64,000 nt of DNA from Paraburkholderia caffeinilytica. GTDB taxonomy: Bacteria; Pseudomonadota; Gammaproteobacteria; Burkholderiales; Burkholderiaceae. Under the pieces are notes generated by a model, which worked only from the letters and a program-made list of their open reading frames with translations, made no database searches and was not told the origin of the DNA. The stretch is taken from assembly GCF_003368325.1 (NCBI RefSeq), contig NZ_CP031468.1:1-64000 (forward strand), in the 5' to 3' direction. A program made the translations under genes and the position numbers. This document shows positions 1 to 8,239 of this stretch, in pieces (position 1 is the first letter of the stretch; each line of letters begins with the position of its first letter).

Positions 1-21
1 ACCGCCCCTCGGCAGAAGAAG

Positions 22-759
22 ATGAACACAATAACGGTCGCACAACTTCTCAATACGTCGGGGCAGATCCTTGACGATCTTCGAAACCTCATTGTCCGCT
101 CACGTCCTCCGAAGGGTGGGCCGGACCGTTTGCGGGTCGGCCTCGTACTAACGATCGCCGAGCAGTTTGAAGCGGCGTTGCGACTCGCGAATGCCCATAT
201 GAGTACTCATTCTGCTACGCACGTCCGGTCGATGATCGAAGCTCTCGTCGCGATGAAGATGCTTGCGTCCGATAGCGGCTACGTCGACCAGATGCGATAC
301 GAGAAGTTGAGAGGCGAGCGACGCGTCTACGAAGGGATACTGGCTGACCCAAATATTCCTGAACACCTGAAGGTGACGATCAAGGATAGCTACGCCATTT
401 GCAATTCCGAGTGTGAAACTTTTCGTGCAGCGGGGCGCAAGCCGAAAAAAATCAGCGACGATCTTGGAACTGCGGAGTTATGGCATTTGGTTGGACCATA
501 TTCGATGCTGTGCGCTTTCTCTCATAACGATCTGGCTGTCCTGGCGCTCCGGCATCAGGGCGAAAAGAGTATGGTCTACAAGCAGGACGATCCGCCAGAG
601 TTTGTACACTCAGTCGTCCACACTGCGTTGCTGGTACTGATGGATGCAACCCATCAGTTCGGCAAGATTGCGAAATTTCCCGGCGATCATTTCGACTCGG
701 TTTTTGGGGCGATGAACCAGAAGTGGAGCAGCGTCGTCGACAAGCGTATAGAACGCTAG
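22..759 (+). CDS. DUF5677-like hypothetical protein
   Basis: This 245-residue soluble protein has no signal peptide or membrane segment. The central part (about residues 60-80, containing THVRSMIEALVAMKML) and the later HWxxxGPY/CAFSHND-type stretch resemble DUF5677 proteins, which are all-helical proteins of unknown role often found in accessory DNA. The ATG is preceded by a GAAGAAG purine run. The gene sits at the left edge of a defence/integration zone and ends about 80 bp before a membrane protein in the same direction. No catalytic motif is obvious. The family call is from pattern memory and is tentative; the existence of the gene is well supported by its length and codon use. Confidence 0.6.
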   Translation: MNTITVAQLLNTSGQILDDLRNLIVRSRPPKGGPDRLRVGLVLTIAEQFEAALRLANAHMSTHSATHVRSMIEALVAMKMLASDSGYVDQMRYEKLRGERRVYEGILADPNIPEHLKVTIKDSYAICNSECETFRAAGRKPKKISDDLGTAELWHLVGPYSMLCAFSHNDLAVLALRHQGEKSMVYKQDDPPEFVHSVVHTALLVLMDATHQFGKIAKFPGDHFDSVFGAMNQKWSSVVDKRIER

Positions 760-840
760 AGAACATGGGTGACCTTATGGACATCATCAAGCGAGTCGCG
801 CCCTTCAGGCAAGCGGAGGCCGCAGCACGGCGAGCTGAGC

Positions 841-1422
841 ATGAACAGAGTAGGGAAGCCGTCCGAAAGATGCTCAAAGCACACGAACATCGTCTCTATC
901 CATCCGGTCGGGGCCATATTGCCGCTGGCCCTGTCGTTGCTTTACCTGCCCCGCAGTTTCAACGCGTTGGGATGGTTCCATCGCGTTGTGTTCCTGCTGT
1001 CGCTGATGATCTCGACGTTCTCCTCGTACTGCGACGCACGTGCGGTGCATGTGGTTCCAGGCACCGTGCTGATGTGCGTTGTCCTGTGGCTGCCACGGGC
1101 TCGGGGGCGCAACAGGGAGGTGCCCGCCGCGGCGATCTTCGCCCTCACATTCATCGCGGGATTTCCAGTTGACGTTTATCTCGGCTATGTCTGCCGGTCA
1201 GCTGGCGGCACGGCCACCGTTGGCGGAGCGGGATGGGCTGACGGCCTGCTGCTGGGCCTGGCGATTCTTGCCGGCGTTCACTGCTTCGTCTATTACTTCT
1301 GCGAGCATGACGAGAAGAAAGGCAAGGTGCCGATCGGCGCGTTCCTGAAGTGGCAACTGGCGCCTTTGCGCCCGCGGCCCGCTACGCCTGACGGGGACAA
1401 CGAGCAGCCGTCGATCTCCTGA
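841..1422 (+). CDS. hypothetical multi-pass membrane protein
   Basis: The product has 193 residues and about four hydrophobic segments: roughly residues 20-35 (VGAILPLALSLLYLP), 45-60, 75-90 and 135-155 (LLLGLAILAGVHCFVYYF). A charged, proline-rich tail follows. I chose the internal ATG at 841 because residues upstream in the frame are basic and low-complexity, while the hydrophobic core starts soon after this ATG. I do not recognise the family. It is followed by a 255-bp intergenic stretch holding transposon-like repeats, so it may mark the edge of an inserted segment. Confidence 0.45.
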   Translation: MNRVGKPSERCSKHTNIVSIHPVGAILPLALSLLYLPRSFNALGWFHRVVFLLSLMISTFSSYCDARAVHVVPGTVLMCVVLWLPRARGRNREVPAAAIFALTFIAGFPVDVYLGYVCRSAGGTATVGGAGWADGLLLGLAILAGVHCFVYYFCEHDEKKGKVPIGAFLKWQLAPLRPRPATPDGDNEQPSIS

Positions 1423-1458
1423 CGTCCCTGTTTATTCCCGCTGGCGCCTGCCGTAGAA

Positions 1459-1641
1459 CGCAATAAACCTGTCAATCCGGAACGCTTGTAAAGGCTGGGT
1501 TCCACAGCACGCTCCCCATCGCCGGTGACATCTTTATTGCGCTTTTCCAAGTTATTGAATTGATGAGATTTATTGGATAATTCGAGCAGCGAGCGTGTCA
1601 GGTGACACCTTTATTGGCGAAGTTGTGACGACTTTATTTTG
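1459..1641. repeat. four copies of a TGACAnnTTTATTGCG-type repeat
   Basis: Four related 16-mers lie in the gap between two genes. TGACAGGTTTATTGCG is on the minus strand at 1459-1474. TGACATCTTTATTGCG is at 1526-1541, TGACACCTTTATTGGC at 1603-1618 and TGACGACTTTATTTTG at 1626-1641, all on the plus strand. The third copy is preceded by TGTCAGG. Several spaced copies of a roughly 20-bp motif beginning near TGT are typical of ends bound by Mu/Tn7/Tn5053-type transposases. No transposase gene lies nearby, so this may be a relic of an element end. That assignment is inference; the repetition is seen directly. Confidence 0.55.
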
Positions 1642-1677
1642 CTCTACGACAGTGCGGGCAGATGATTTCATGCATGT

Positions 1678-3558
1678 CTACGCTCCTCCCGCCTTTGTGA
1701 GAATCTGCTTAAGCATCTCTGGCGCAGTTCCTTCCGCCTCAAGCGTCGCAGTCCGGTAAGCATACTGATTCTTTGCGAGTTGGATTCCGGCGGCGGCCTC
1801 AATCGCCGCACACGACGTGACCCACTCCGTCCAGTTGGACTCTAGGTAGGTCTCAAGGTGGTCGCTCAGGGTCGCTACACAATCGCCGACCTGTTCCGAT
1901 GGGAAATCAACCTCTGTCTCACCGAGGTACTTCAACAGCCGACGGTTCTCTGTCGAAAACTTCGTGCGCTCGCCATCTATTACGGTCGGATTCTTGCCCG
2001 CAGCCTTAGCCCGTACCTCGAAGCCACTGTCCCCGTCGAAGAGTACGTAGGTCGGAATCCCGAGGCAGGTAAGGATGGCATGAGCAAGCGGGATTCCACC
2101 CTTGCCTCCGGCCGGAACAATCGACAGTCCCTGGGATTCGAGACGCCCAACGGCGTCCCGATCGCCGATGCCGTAGAACACGGCCGCCTCTGTATCCCCC
2201 TCCACCAGCAGCACACGCGCTGCGAACAACGCGACCGAGAGGCGATTCGTGACTATGCCATCAAGTTGACGGCCAACCTGGTCGGCATCTACTATTTCAT
2301 TGAGCCTCGTCTTCACTTCGTCGACCGTGGCGAAATGAACAGTGACCACAGGGGTCTCGTCAGACGACCTCGTCAGCCGCCTGATCTGGTCGAAATGTCG
2401 AGCCTCAAGGAAGTAGGGGCTATGAGTCGCATAGGTCACTTGGATGCGCTTGCTTGCTTTCTCGGCAAGCGATCTTAGTACTTTCGCGAAGGTCTGGGCC
2501 TGAATCGGGTGTTGAAAGAGCTCCGGCTCCTCAATCGCCAGGCATATGACACCCTCTGCCGACGCCGCACCTGACTGCGCCAGAAGTTGCAGCGCCGAAA
2601 CCAGGAGCGTGCGCTGAAAGCCATGTCCCTGTCGCTCCACAGCGGTCTCGGTTGCGCCATCGAGCACTGCGACTTCGAACGTGGTCCGTGGGGCCTTGAG
2701 TTCCACTTCGGCAGGCGAGACCGTGACAGCCCGACCAGGCGAGTAAGATCTGACGACCTCGTTGAGCTGCGTCGTCATAGCGTCCAACTGCCCCTTGAAC
2801 TTTTCCTCGTAGACTTTCTGCTGCTTCGTGCGCGACTCTTCGACGATCGTAGCGATCTCCTCATCCGCAGCAGCACGATCAACTGAGCGCTCAAGGATTC
2901 GACCGATGATGCTCGCCTTGCCGTCGGTCGACTCCTCGCTTGCGCGAAGGTCAGCAGTGACTAGGACGAAGTCGAAGAGACCGCTCATCTTGCCGCCGCT
3001 GTTGAAACCGAAGAAGTTGGTCTGCAGCGCTTCGGGGGCGTCGGCGAGCTGGTCGGTGTGAGCGGACTCCCACGCCGTCATCGCCTGATCAACCGCTGCA
3101 CCTGTATTGGCCGCTGGGAGATCTAGATCCGCACGGCTGCTGCGGAGATTGGCATATAGATCCTTCTTCGCCGTCGCGCCGCCTGCTGCTTTGACCGCGT
3201 TGAATTCTGGAAAGCCCTTCGCATTCGCCGAAAGCACCTCAGAGCCGTCAGGCGACCGGAGCTTCCATGCTGTGAATGTGGCAACGCCGTCCGGCACGTA
3301 CTTGCCAAGTGCTTCGCGATCCTTGTCGGTGAGATCGGTGAAGGTGACTTGAACCTCGATGTTCTCGGTAGTGACACCGAAGGAACAGTCCTTCTCCGTC
3401 AGCGAGCCGGGTTTACCGTTGAAGTACCAGTCGAGCGCACGAAGCACAGTTGACTTACCGGCACCGTTCGGCCCGATGAATGTCGTGACGGAATCGAAGG
3501 GGATCGTCACGTCTCTCAACGTGCGGAAGTTCTTGATGCGAATGGATTGGATTTTCAT
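1678..3558 (-). CDS. OLD-family ATP-dependent nuclease (AAA ATPase plus TOPRIM)
   Basis: This is a 626-residue overcoming-lysogenization-defect protein. The N-terminal ABC-like ATPase has Walker A GPNGAGKST (residues 29-37), a Q-rich signature near 311 (GHGFQRTLL), Walker B ICLAIEEPE ending near 346, and an ATHSP H-loop near 377. The C-terminal TOPRIM nuclease shows LVEGDTE (E453) and FDGDSG (D508, D510). The start is the ATG at 3558, since MKIQSIRIKNFRTL is the canonical N-terminus; the open frame runs further upstream without homology. OLD enzymes nick or degrade DNA and act in phage defence, either alone (class 1) or with a UvrD-like helicase as Gabija (class 2). No helicase partner is adjacent, so a stand-alone class 1 enzyme is most likely. 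Confidence 0.9.
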   Translation of the reverse strand: MKIQSIRIKNFRTLRDVTIPFDSVTTFIGPNGAGKSTVLRALDWYFNGKPGSLTEKDCSFGVTTENIEVQVTFTDLTDKDREALGKYVPDGVATFTAWKLRSPDGSEVLSANAKGFPEFNAVKAAGGATAKKDLYANLRSSRADLDLPAANTGAAVDQAMTAWESAHTDQLADAPEALQTNFFGFNSGGKMSGLFDFVLVTADLRASEESTDGKASIIGRILERSVDRAAADEEIATIVEESRTKQQKVYEEKFKGQLDAMTTQLNEVVRSYSPGRAVTVSPAEVELKAPRTTFEVAVLDGATETAVERQGHGFQRTLLVSALQLLAQSGAASAEGVICLAIEEPELFQHPIQAQTFAKVLRSLAEKASKRIQVTYATHSPYFLEARHFDQIRRLTRSSDETPVVTVHFATVDEVKTRLNEIVDADQVGRQLDGIVTNRLSVALFAARVLLVEGDTEAAVFYGIGDRDAVGRLESQGLSIVPAGGKGGIPLAHAILTCLGIPTYVLFDGDSGFEVRAKAAGKNPTVIDGERTKFSTENRRLLKYLGETEVDFPSEQVGDCVATLSDHLETYLESNWTEWVTSCAAIEAAAGIQLAKNQYAYRTATLEAEGTAPEMLKQILTKAGGA

Positions 3559-3745
3559 TGCAGGTTCCAGCTCCTTGTGCCGAAGACCGAGCCGCGAACA
3601 CCGACTCGTCGCCCGAAAGAGCAGTCTCTCGCCGGATCGTTCGCTCACGTGTCTTGATAGCAGTCGATCGTGAACGTCTGCTTCCGCGTTCCATAACCAC
3701 GGATTTTCAACTCGTTGCAGCCGCTCAAGATCTGAGCACGAACAC

Positions 3746-3973
3746 CTAGCGAATTTTTCGGGCGTAACCCTTCTTAACAACACGGCCAATGAAGCTATTT
3801 AGGCCGTGGCCGACATTCGCCAGACGCTGCATCTCGGCAATGTTTGCTGCACTGGTACTCTGTGTTGTATAGAGATAAACCGAGCCGTCGCCAAACTGGA
3901 CAGTAATAGACCCTTGTTCAATTTCGTAGGCAACGACGTTCGAATCGCCACTTAGATTTTTATAGCGTTCCAT
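3746..3973 (-). CDS. small KTSC-like domain protein
   Basis: The 75-residue product contains a short beta-strand pattern, ITVQFGDGSVYLYTT, followed by GHGLNSFIGRVVKKGYARKI. This resembles the KTSC domain (YxVxFxxGxxYxYxxV then helical GxYFNxxI), a small domain of unknown biochemical role. An AGGAGG-like site lies just upstream of the ATG on the minus strand (cctcct at about 3978-3983). It is transcribed in the same direction as the OLD nuclease downstream, with 187 bp between them. It could be an associated small protein of that defence gene, but nothing in the sequence proves this. Confidence 0.6.
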   Translation of the reverse strand: MERYKNLSGDSNVVAYEIEQGSITVQFGDGSVYLYTTQSTSAANIAEMQRLANVGHGLNSFIGRVVKKGYARKIR

Positions 3974-4362
3974 AAAACCTCCTGCTACCTAACGAAAATG
4001 GGGGGCTTCTCTACTTCTCCGATGTGCAACCACTGTTCCGCAGAGCGGATACTATAAGCTGCCATGCCGTTGTCACCAGCAGGGGTCTTCCCGGTGTTGA
4101 TCAGAACGTCCGAACGAGGCAACCGAAAGCGGAGACCGTTATGCGTATTGAATCGGTTCGCATAAGGAATCTCAGAACCATCAAGGACGCGACTGTCGTA
4201 CTAGCCAAGGCGACATCGTCCGATCGATGACTACTTCGGGTGCCGCGAGCGGCACCTCGTGTACCGAGCTCGAATGAGCGGAGGAGGTCAGGTCCCCCCG
4301 CACTCACACACTCGAACATTCAGCGGCACATGCAACGCGACAGAGCCCAGCAGAGACAGTCT
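3974..4362. other. intergenic stretch holding an OLD fragment
   Basis: No intact gene is visible over this 389-bp stretch. It contains the promoter side of the small KTSC-like gene on the left and a 29-codon fragment that matches the N-terminus of OLD-type ATPases on the plus strand. The fragment suggests that a second nuclease gene was lost here by deletion. The 3' end of the restriction-associated gene begins immediately to the right. Confidence 0.4.
4141..4230 (+). pseudogene. truncated N-terminus of a second OLD/AAA ATPase
   Basis: The ATG at 4141 opens a 29-codon frame whose first residues MRIESVRIRNLRTIKD parallel the start of the intact OLD protein nearby (MKIQSIRIKNFRTLRD). The frame stops before the Walker A loop would be reached. 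It lies on the opposite strand from the intact copy. The likely explanation is a deletion scar of an OLD or SMC-like ATPase gene; expression of such a short peptide is unlikely to matter. Confidence 0.5.
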
Positions 4363-5385
4363 TTATCGTAGCCCCGGCGAGGCACGGCGTTGCCGCGCTT
4401 CCTCGTGCATGTTGACCGGCGTAGCGCCAAGGACACGCGTGACCATCGCTGCGAGGAAGCGGCCAGGTGCGAGATCCTCTGGAATCTTTTCTTCGAGGAT
4501 CGTCACTTTAGGAAGCTCCGCAATCTCACGATCAACTTCCGACTCGGGGGTGGGGGCCGGTGCATCTTCTTCTTCGACCAATTCAGGCCCAGGCTCCGGC
4601 ACGCCTTCAGCGGGCCTTTCTTCGCCAGTGTCGGGTATTGCGGCATCGTCTGAGTATTCCATCAAGACGAGGCAGGTCGCGTGGTAAGCGTCGTCCTCAC
4701 GCCCGAGCTTGGCGAGCAGGTCAAACAACCAATCTGCGGTTTTAGGCTCCTTTTGAAGGATGTCGGAGCGAAGCCCGAACACAAAACCGAGAGCTGCGAG
4801 GGGGTGCCTTAATCGCAGGTTCTTAGCGTCACCGTATGACTCCTCGATGCGATTCGGTGCGTTTTTTCCATAGGAGGAGTCCATGCGCTTTGTCGAAATC
4901 AGCAACTCGGGCCCCGTGGCCCAGTCCGTGATGATGACGTCAACCTGCTTGAGGTAGTTCTTACCAAGGATGGATGCGCTGGAGGACGTAACGCCAGGGA
5001 TCGAAGCTTGGTTGTTCACGCGATCCGCCACAGCATCCCGGATCTTGCGGGGCAGTGCCTTCAGCAAGTACGCGACAGCCGCCGGGAGGATGCGCGGGTG
5101 GACTGGTCGCGGCCACGCCTGATCTGAGTCGAAGCCCGCCCGTCGCAACTCATAGCTCAGCCATACATCGAGGGCTAACGCCGGTACTCCGGATTGGGTC
5201 CCGGCCTTTAAGTAAAGAGGAACGCCCAGCAGTTTGACAAGCGTGGTGTAGTCCGGCTCGAAGCGCAACTGGCCGTCGGCGTTCTTGATCCAAGGATTGC
5301 TGTGCACACCGCCAGGGGCGGCGAGGGAGACGATTCGGTCGAAAATGACCCACGCTTCTGCTTTCGCGGATTGTTTAGCGGCCAC
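4363..5385 (-). CDS. putative restriction endonuclease subunit paired with a DNA methyltransferase
   Basis: The 340-residue product overlaps the end of the methyltransferase gene by 11 bp, so the two are translationally coupled. The middle of the protein contains YLKQVDVIITDWATG followed by ELLISTKRM. This resembles a PD-(D/E)xK nuclease core (D on one strand, xxK on the next, here with S/T in place of the usual acidic residue). The C-terminal third is acidic and proline-rich (EEEDAPAPTPESE) and probably unstructured. I do not recognise the family by name. The context beside an N6-adenine methyltransferase makes a type II restriction enzyme the best guess; an accessory specificity or regulatory protein is the alternative. 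Confidence 0.6.
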   Translation of the reverse strand: MAAKQSAKAEAWVIFDRIVSLAAPGGVHSNPWIKNADGQLRFEPDYTTLVKLLGVPLYLKAGTQSGVPALALDVWLSYELRRAGFDSDQAWPRPVHPRILPAAVAYLLKALPRKIRDAVADRVNNQASIPGVTSSSASILGKNYLKQVDVIITDWATGPELLISTKRMDSSYGKNAPNRIEESYGDAKNLRLRHPLAALGFVFGLRSDILQKEPKTADWLFDLLAKLGREDDAYHATCLVLMEYSDDAAIPDTGEERPAEGVPEPGPELVEEEDAPAPTPESEVDREIAELPKVTILEEKIPEDLAPGRFLAAMVTRVLGATPVNMHEEARQRRASPGLR

Positions 5386-7048
5386 TGCCTGCCCTCATTG
5401 TGCGGCGGTTGGCGAGTTCTGCTCGCGCCTGCCGGATTTGCTTGATCTGTTTTGCCGTCAAGTCACCACAGCCCGCAAGGACGACTTTATCGACGATATT
5501 TACGGCGTCGAGCAGTCTGCCTTCGCTTAATAGCTCAGCGACCTGTTGTTTGATTGTGCGAAGCGCGTCGGCATGGGCCAAGATCAACGCGGGCGAGGGC
5601 ATTGCCCAGACGTCTGCTTCCTTCGGCTCGATCTTCAGAATCCCCCCACCATACGCGCGGCCAACCATCTCTGCGTGCAGCAGCGTGACCGAATTCAGGC
5701 TCGCCAGCGGCAAAAGTTCGTGGCCGAGTTCACGGTTTTTTGCATCGAGGTAGACGCCGTGCACCGAGTTGAGGTGGCGGGCTCCAGCGTCATTTGCTGT
5801 GAGTCGGGGTGTGTCTGCGTTCATGCAAGTCAATAACAGGTCCGCGGCGGGAACGAGCGGCACCTGGTACCAGGTCTTGCGGACGCGGCACTTGTATGCA
5901 GTATCGACACCAGTTCGGTGGCCGTCCTCGATGTATGCCGCTGCTTCAGCCGAGGGTGGATCGCCCGGATAAAAGAGATAGGTAGCGTGACCTTCGCGGC
6001 CCAGCTTGGTAAGCATGGCGTTGGAGAGCGAGAGACCACGCAGGTGGGAACTTCCAGGCGGCGAGAGGCGCAGCAGCTCATTGCGGCGCAGGCCGAGTTC
6101 CTTCACACGTTGAGGTGAAAGCGTGAAGTATTTGTTGTTGCCCGTGACGATGCCGAGGGTGGTGTCCCCCCACGTCTCCAAGCTCGTAAACAGTCCTCGC
6201 TGCAGTAGCTCGTGCAGCGGCTCGATTGCTTTCGGGTCGATGAGGCTGCTGGTCCACTTGGCCGACGGGTCAGTCGGCGTCCAGATCAGTCCTGCACCGA
6301 GCGACGCAAGGTCAGCGGCGTTCTTCGCTTGCCGGATGGTCGCGTGACGCGCGGGGCCTTCAAGATAACCGTCGGCTAGTAGCAGGACGACGTCGGCCTC
6401 GGCCTCGGGGAACACCTGCTCGTCAAAGAGCACGAGTTGCACGTCGCGGAAGCGGTTGAATAGAAACCGGCGCACGGGTGCCGCATAGTTCACCGAGAGC
6501 AACTCGGCCGGGAGAACGAGCCCGAGCCGCCCACCCTGTTTCAGGAAAAGCGCGGAGTGGATAGTGAATGCGGCCCAACTGGAGGCAAGGCCGGTGAGCG
6601 AGACGCCACCTCGGAGGGCGGCCTCGCGGGATCGAGCACGCGACTCGCCCGAAAAGTCCTGATAGCGGATGTAGGGCGGGTTGCCGATAACAGTGTCGTA
6701 GAACGATTCAGGTTCGACCGAAAAAAAGTCGCTGTGCCGGATTTGGGCTTTGCCACCAGCTTCGCGCACGCGTTGGCGGGCGACGCGCGCGCTGTGGGCA
6801 TGAATCTCGACACCGTCTACGGTCGGACGCGCATCCATGTCCGATGTCAGTTCGCGAAGGCGAGTCACGGCGGCGACAAGGAAGGCAGCATCGCCTGCCG
6901 AGGGTTCCATCACTTGGTCGTCAGGCTTGCGAATGGCCCAATTGGCCACGAACCGGGTGATCTCATCGGGCGTGAAGAAGGCACCTCGCTCCTTGCGGAG
7001 GGCGGGCGTGTCGTCGGGATGGACGGAGCGTACGAGAGTCACTTGCAA
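5375..7048 (-). CDS. N6-adenine DNA methyltransferase (Eco57I/TaqI-like)
   Basis: The 557-residue protein has the gamma-class order of motifs. Motif X is RGAFFTPDEI (residues 21-30), motif I is VMEPSAGDAAF (46-56) for S-adenosylmethionine binding, and the catalytic motif IV is NPPY (123-126). A long C-terminal target-recognition region follows. Such enzymes methylate the exocyclic N6 of adenine in a specific DNA site. The gene is the first of a two-gene unit with the putative nuclease that overlaps its 3' end. No S-subunit-like gene is present, so a type II or solitary BREX/DISARM-like role is possible, but a simple R-M pair fits best. Confidence 0.85.
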   Translation of the reverse strand: MQVTLVRSVHPDDTPALRKERGAFFTPDEITRFVANWAIRKPDDQVMEPSAGDAAFLVAAVTRLRELTSDMDARPTVDGVEIHAHSARVARQRVREAGGKAQIRHSDFFSVEPESFYDTVIGNPPYIRYQDFSGESRARSREAALRGGVSLTGLASSWAAFTIHSALFLKQGGRLGLVLPAELLSVNYAAPVRRFLFNRFRDVQLVLFDEQVFPEAEADVVLLLADGYLEGPARHATIRQAKNAADLASLGAGLIWTPTDPSAKWTSSLIDPKAIEPLHELLQRGLFTSLETWGDTTLGIVTGNNKYFTLSPQRVKELGLRRNELLRLSPPGSSHLRGLSLSNAMLTKLGREGHATYLFYPGDPPSAEAAAYIEDGHRTGVDTAYKCRVRKTWYQVPLVPAADLLLTCMNADTPRLTANDAGARHLNSVHGVYLDAKNRELGHELLPLASLNSVTLLHAEMVGRAYGGGILKIEPKEADVWAMPSPALILAHADALRTIKQQVAELLSEGRLLDAVNIVDKVVLAGCGDLTAKQIKQIRQARAELANRRTMRAGSGR

Positions 7049-7122
7049 ATCCTAGGAAGCAGCGGCGCGGGTCTTAACGCGGAAACTTGCCGCACCGGCC
7101 TCGCTGAAGCGGGAGTTCATTG

Positions 7123-7245
7123 TCAAGCTACCTTCTTATTCATTAGCCAAGAACGAAGTTCGCTCTCTTTATAAATTCGATCAAGTCGATGTACGGTACG
7201 GTCACGTCCCACATCGCACGCGCAGGGAATCTTCCGTAAACGCAT
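7123..7245 (-). CDS. possible 40-residue helix-turn-helix-like peptide
   Basis: A minus-strand frame starting at the ATG at 7245 encodes a basic 40-residue peptide with the pattern DVGRDRTVHRLDRIYKESEL then RSWL. This looks like the recognition helix and wing of small AlpA/MerR-like DNA-binding proteins (the final ESELxxWL is typical). It lies directly upstream of the methyltransferase gene in the same direction, where small control proteins are often found, and downstream of the integrase. The protein is shorter than the families it resembles, so it could be a remnant. Confidence is low. Confidence 0.25.
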   Translation of the reverse strand: MRLRKIPCACDVGRDRTVHRLDRIYKESELRSWLMNKKVA

Positions 7246-7291
7246 TATACCGAGCCGTTGATCTAACCGATCTGACCGCGGTCGCGGCGAC

Positions 7292-8239
7292 TCAATATAG
7301 GACTTTGAACGTTGGTGAATCTTGTGGTCGGGCCTTTCGGCGATCGTAGATCCTTGTGGTTGCGATGTTCGCATGGCCAAGCCACTCCTGGACCTTTGCG
7401 ATATCTGCGTCATGTTCCAAAGCGTTGGTTGCCGCAGTCGCACGCAGGCTGTGTACGCCGAAACCTTCCACGTTTATCCTGGCCTGCGCCGCATACCCGA
7501 GCACGCATTTGTACACGCCATCCGCCGTGATCGCCTTGCCGGTTTTCCGGGTCGGCTGGAACAGTGCTGCGTCCGGTGTCATCGCGTGGCCGGCCGCTTC
7601 TACATACGTGTGGAGGCGTTCGGCGCTCGCGGGATGGAGCGGGACGTAACGGGTCTTGCCAGCCTTGCCGTGCACGCGCAGATGCGGCACGCCGCGGCGG
7701 TCATGAATGTCGCGGACCTTCAGCAGGCAGAGTTCCTCGCGACGCAGCCCGTGATACAGCAGCACGGCGAGCATCGCGCGATCACGTTGCCCCTTGAGCG
7801 TAGTTGGGTCAGGCGCATTGAGTAGCGCGCGCGCCTGATGATCGCCAAGCGCTGGCGTCCTGCCCTCGTTACTGTTGACCTTCGGACGCTTCGCGCCCTT
7901 GACCGGATTGAAGTCAACGGCGTTCTTTTCACACAGGTATTCGAACAGCGACGACAGCGCGGCGAGCTTGCGCCGGATCGTCGCGCCGGACAACGTACGG
8001 TCCTCGAGCACCTTGCGCCACGCGAGCACGTGGGCGCGGGTGACGATGCGGAACTCGTCCGGGCGCTGGATCCCGGTGAAACTCATGAAGTCCTGCAGGT
8101 CGATCTGGTACGCGCGACGCGTGCGGGGATTGTCGAGATTGGCAAACCACTCGGCCTCGGCAGGGACGGCGGCCAGCCGGTGAAACTGGTCAGTGGTCAG
8201 CAGCCTCTGGCCGCGATCGGCAAGGGTGGGAAGATTCAT
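7292..8239 (-). CDS. tyrosine recombinase/integrase (XerC/XerD type)
   Basis: The product has 315 residues with an N-terminal SAM-like core-binding domain (about 25-105) and a C-terminal catalytic domain. The active-site residues are visible: R166 in GLRREEL, a lysine in the GKAGKTR hairpin (K192 or K195), H263 and R266 in HSLRAT, H289 in GHANIATTRIY, and nucleophile Y298. These enzymes cut and rejoin DNA at short inverted-repeat sites, resolving dimers or integrating elements. The gene begins 4 bp inside the end of the upstream membrane-protein gene, so the two are probably co-transcribed. An element-specific integrase or a plasmid dimer resolvase are both possible. Confidence 0.92.
   Translation of the reverse strand: MNLPTLADRGQRLLTTDQFHRLAAVPAEAEWFANLDNPRTRRAYQIDLQDFMSFTGIQRPDEFRIVTRAHVLAWRKVLEDRTLSGATIRRKLAALSSLFEYLCEKNAVDFNPVKGAKRPKVNSNEGRTPALGDHQARALLNAPDPTTLKGQRDRAMLAVLLYHGLRREELCLLKVRDIHDRRGVPHLRVHGKAGKTRYVPLHPASAERLHTYVEAAGHAMTPDAALFQPTRKTGKAITADGVYKCVLGYAAQARINVEGFGVHSLRATAATNALEHDADIAKVQEWLGHANIATTRIYDRRKARPQDSPTFKVLY

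Noticed and set aside
5863..5874. CCTGGTACCAGG palindrome resembling the GntR operator
   Set aside because: It lies inside the methyltransferase coding sequence, far from the catabolic genes, and lacks the two-base centre of the other sites.
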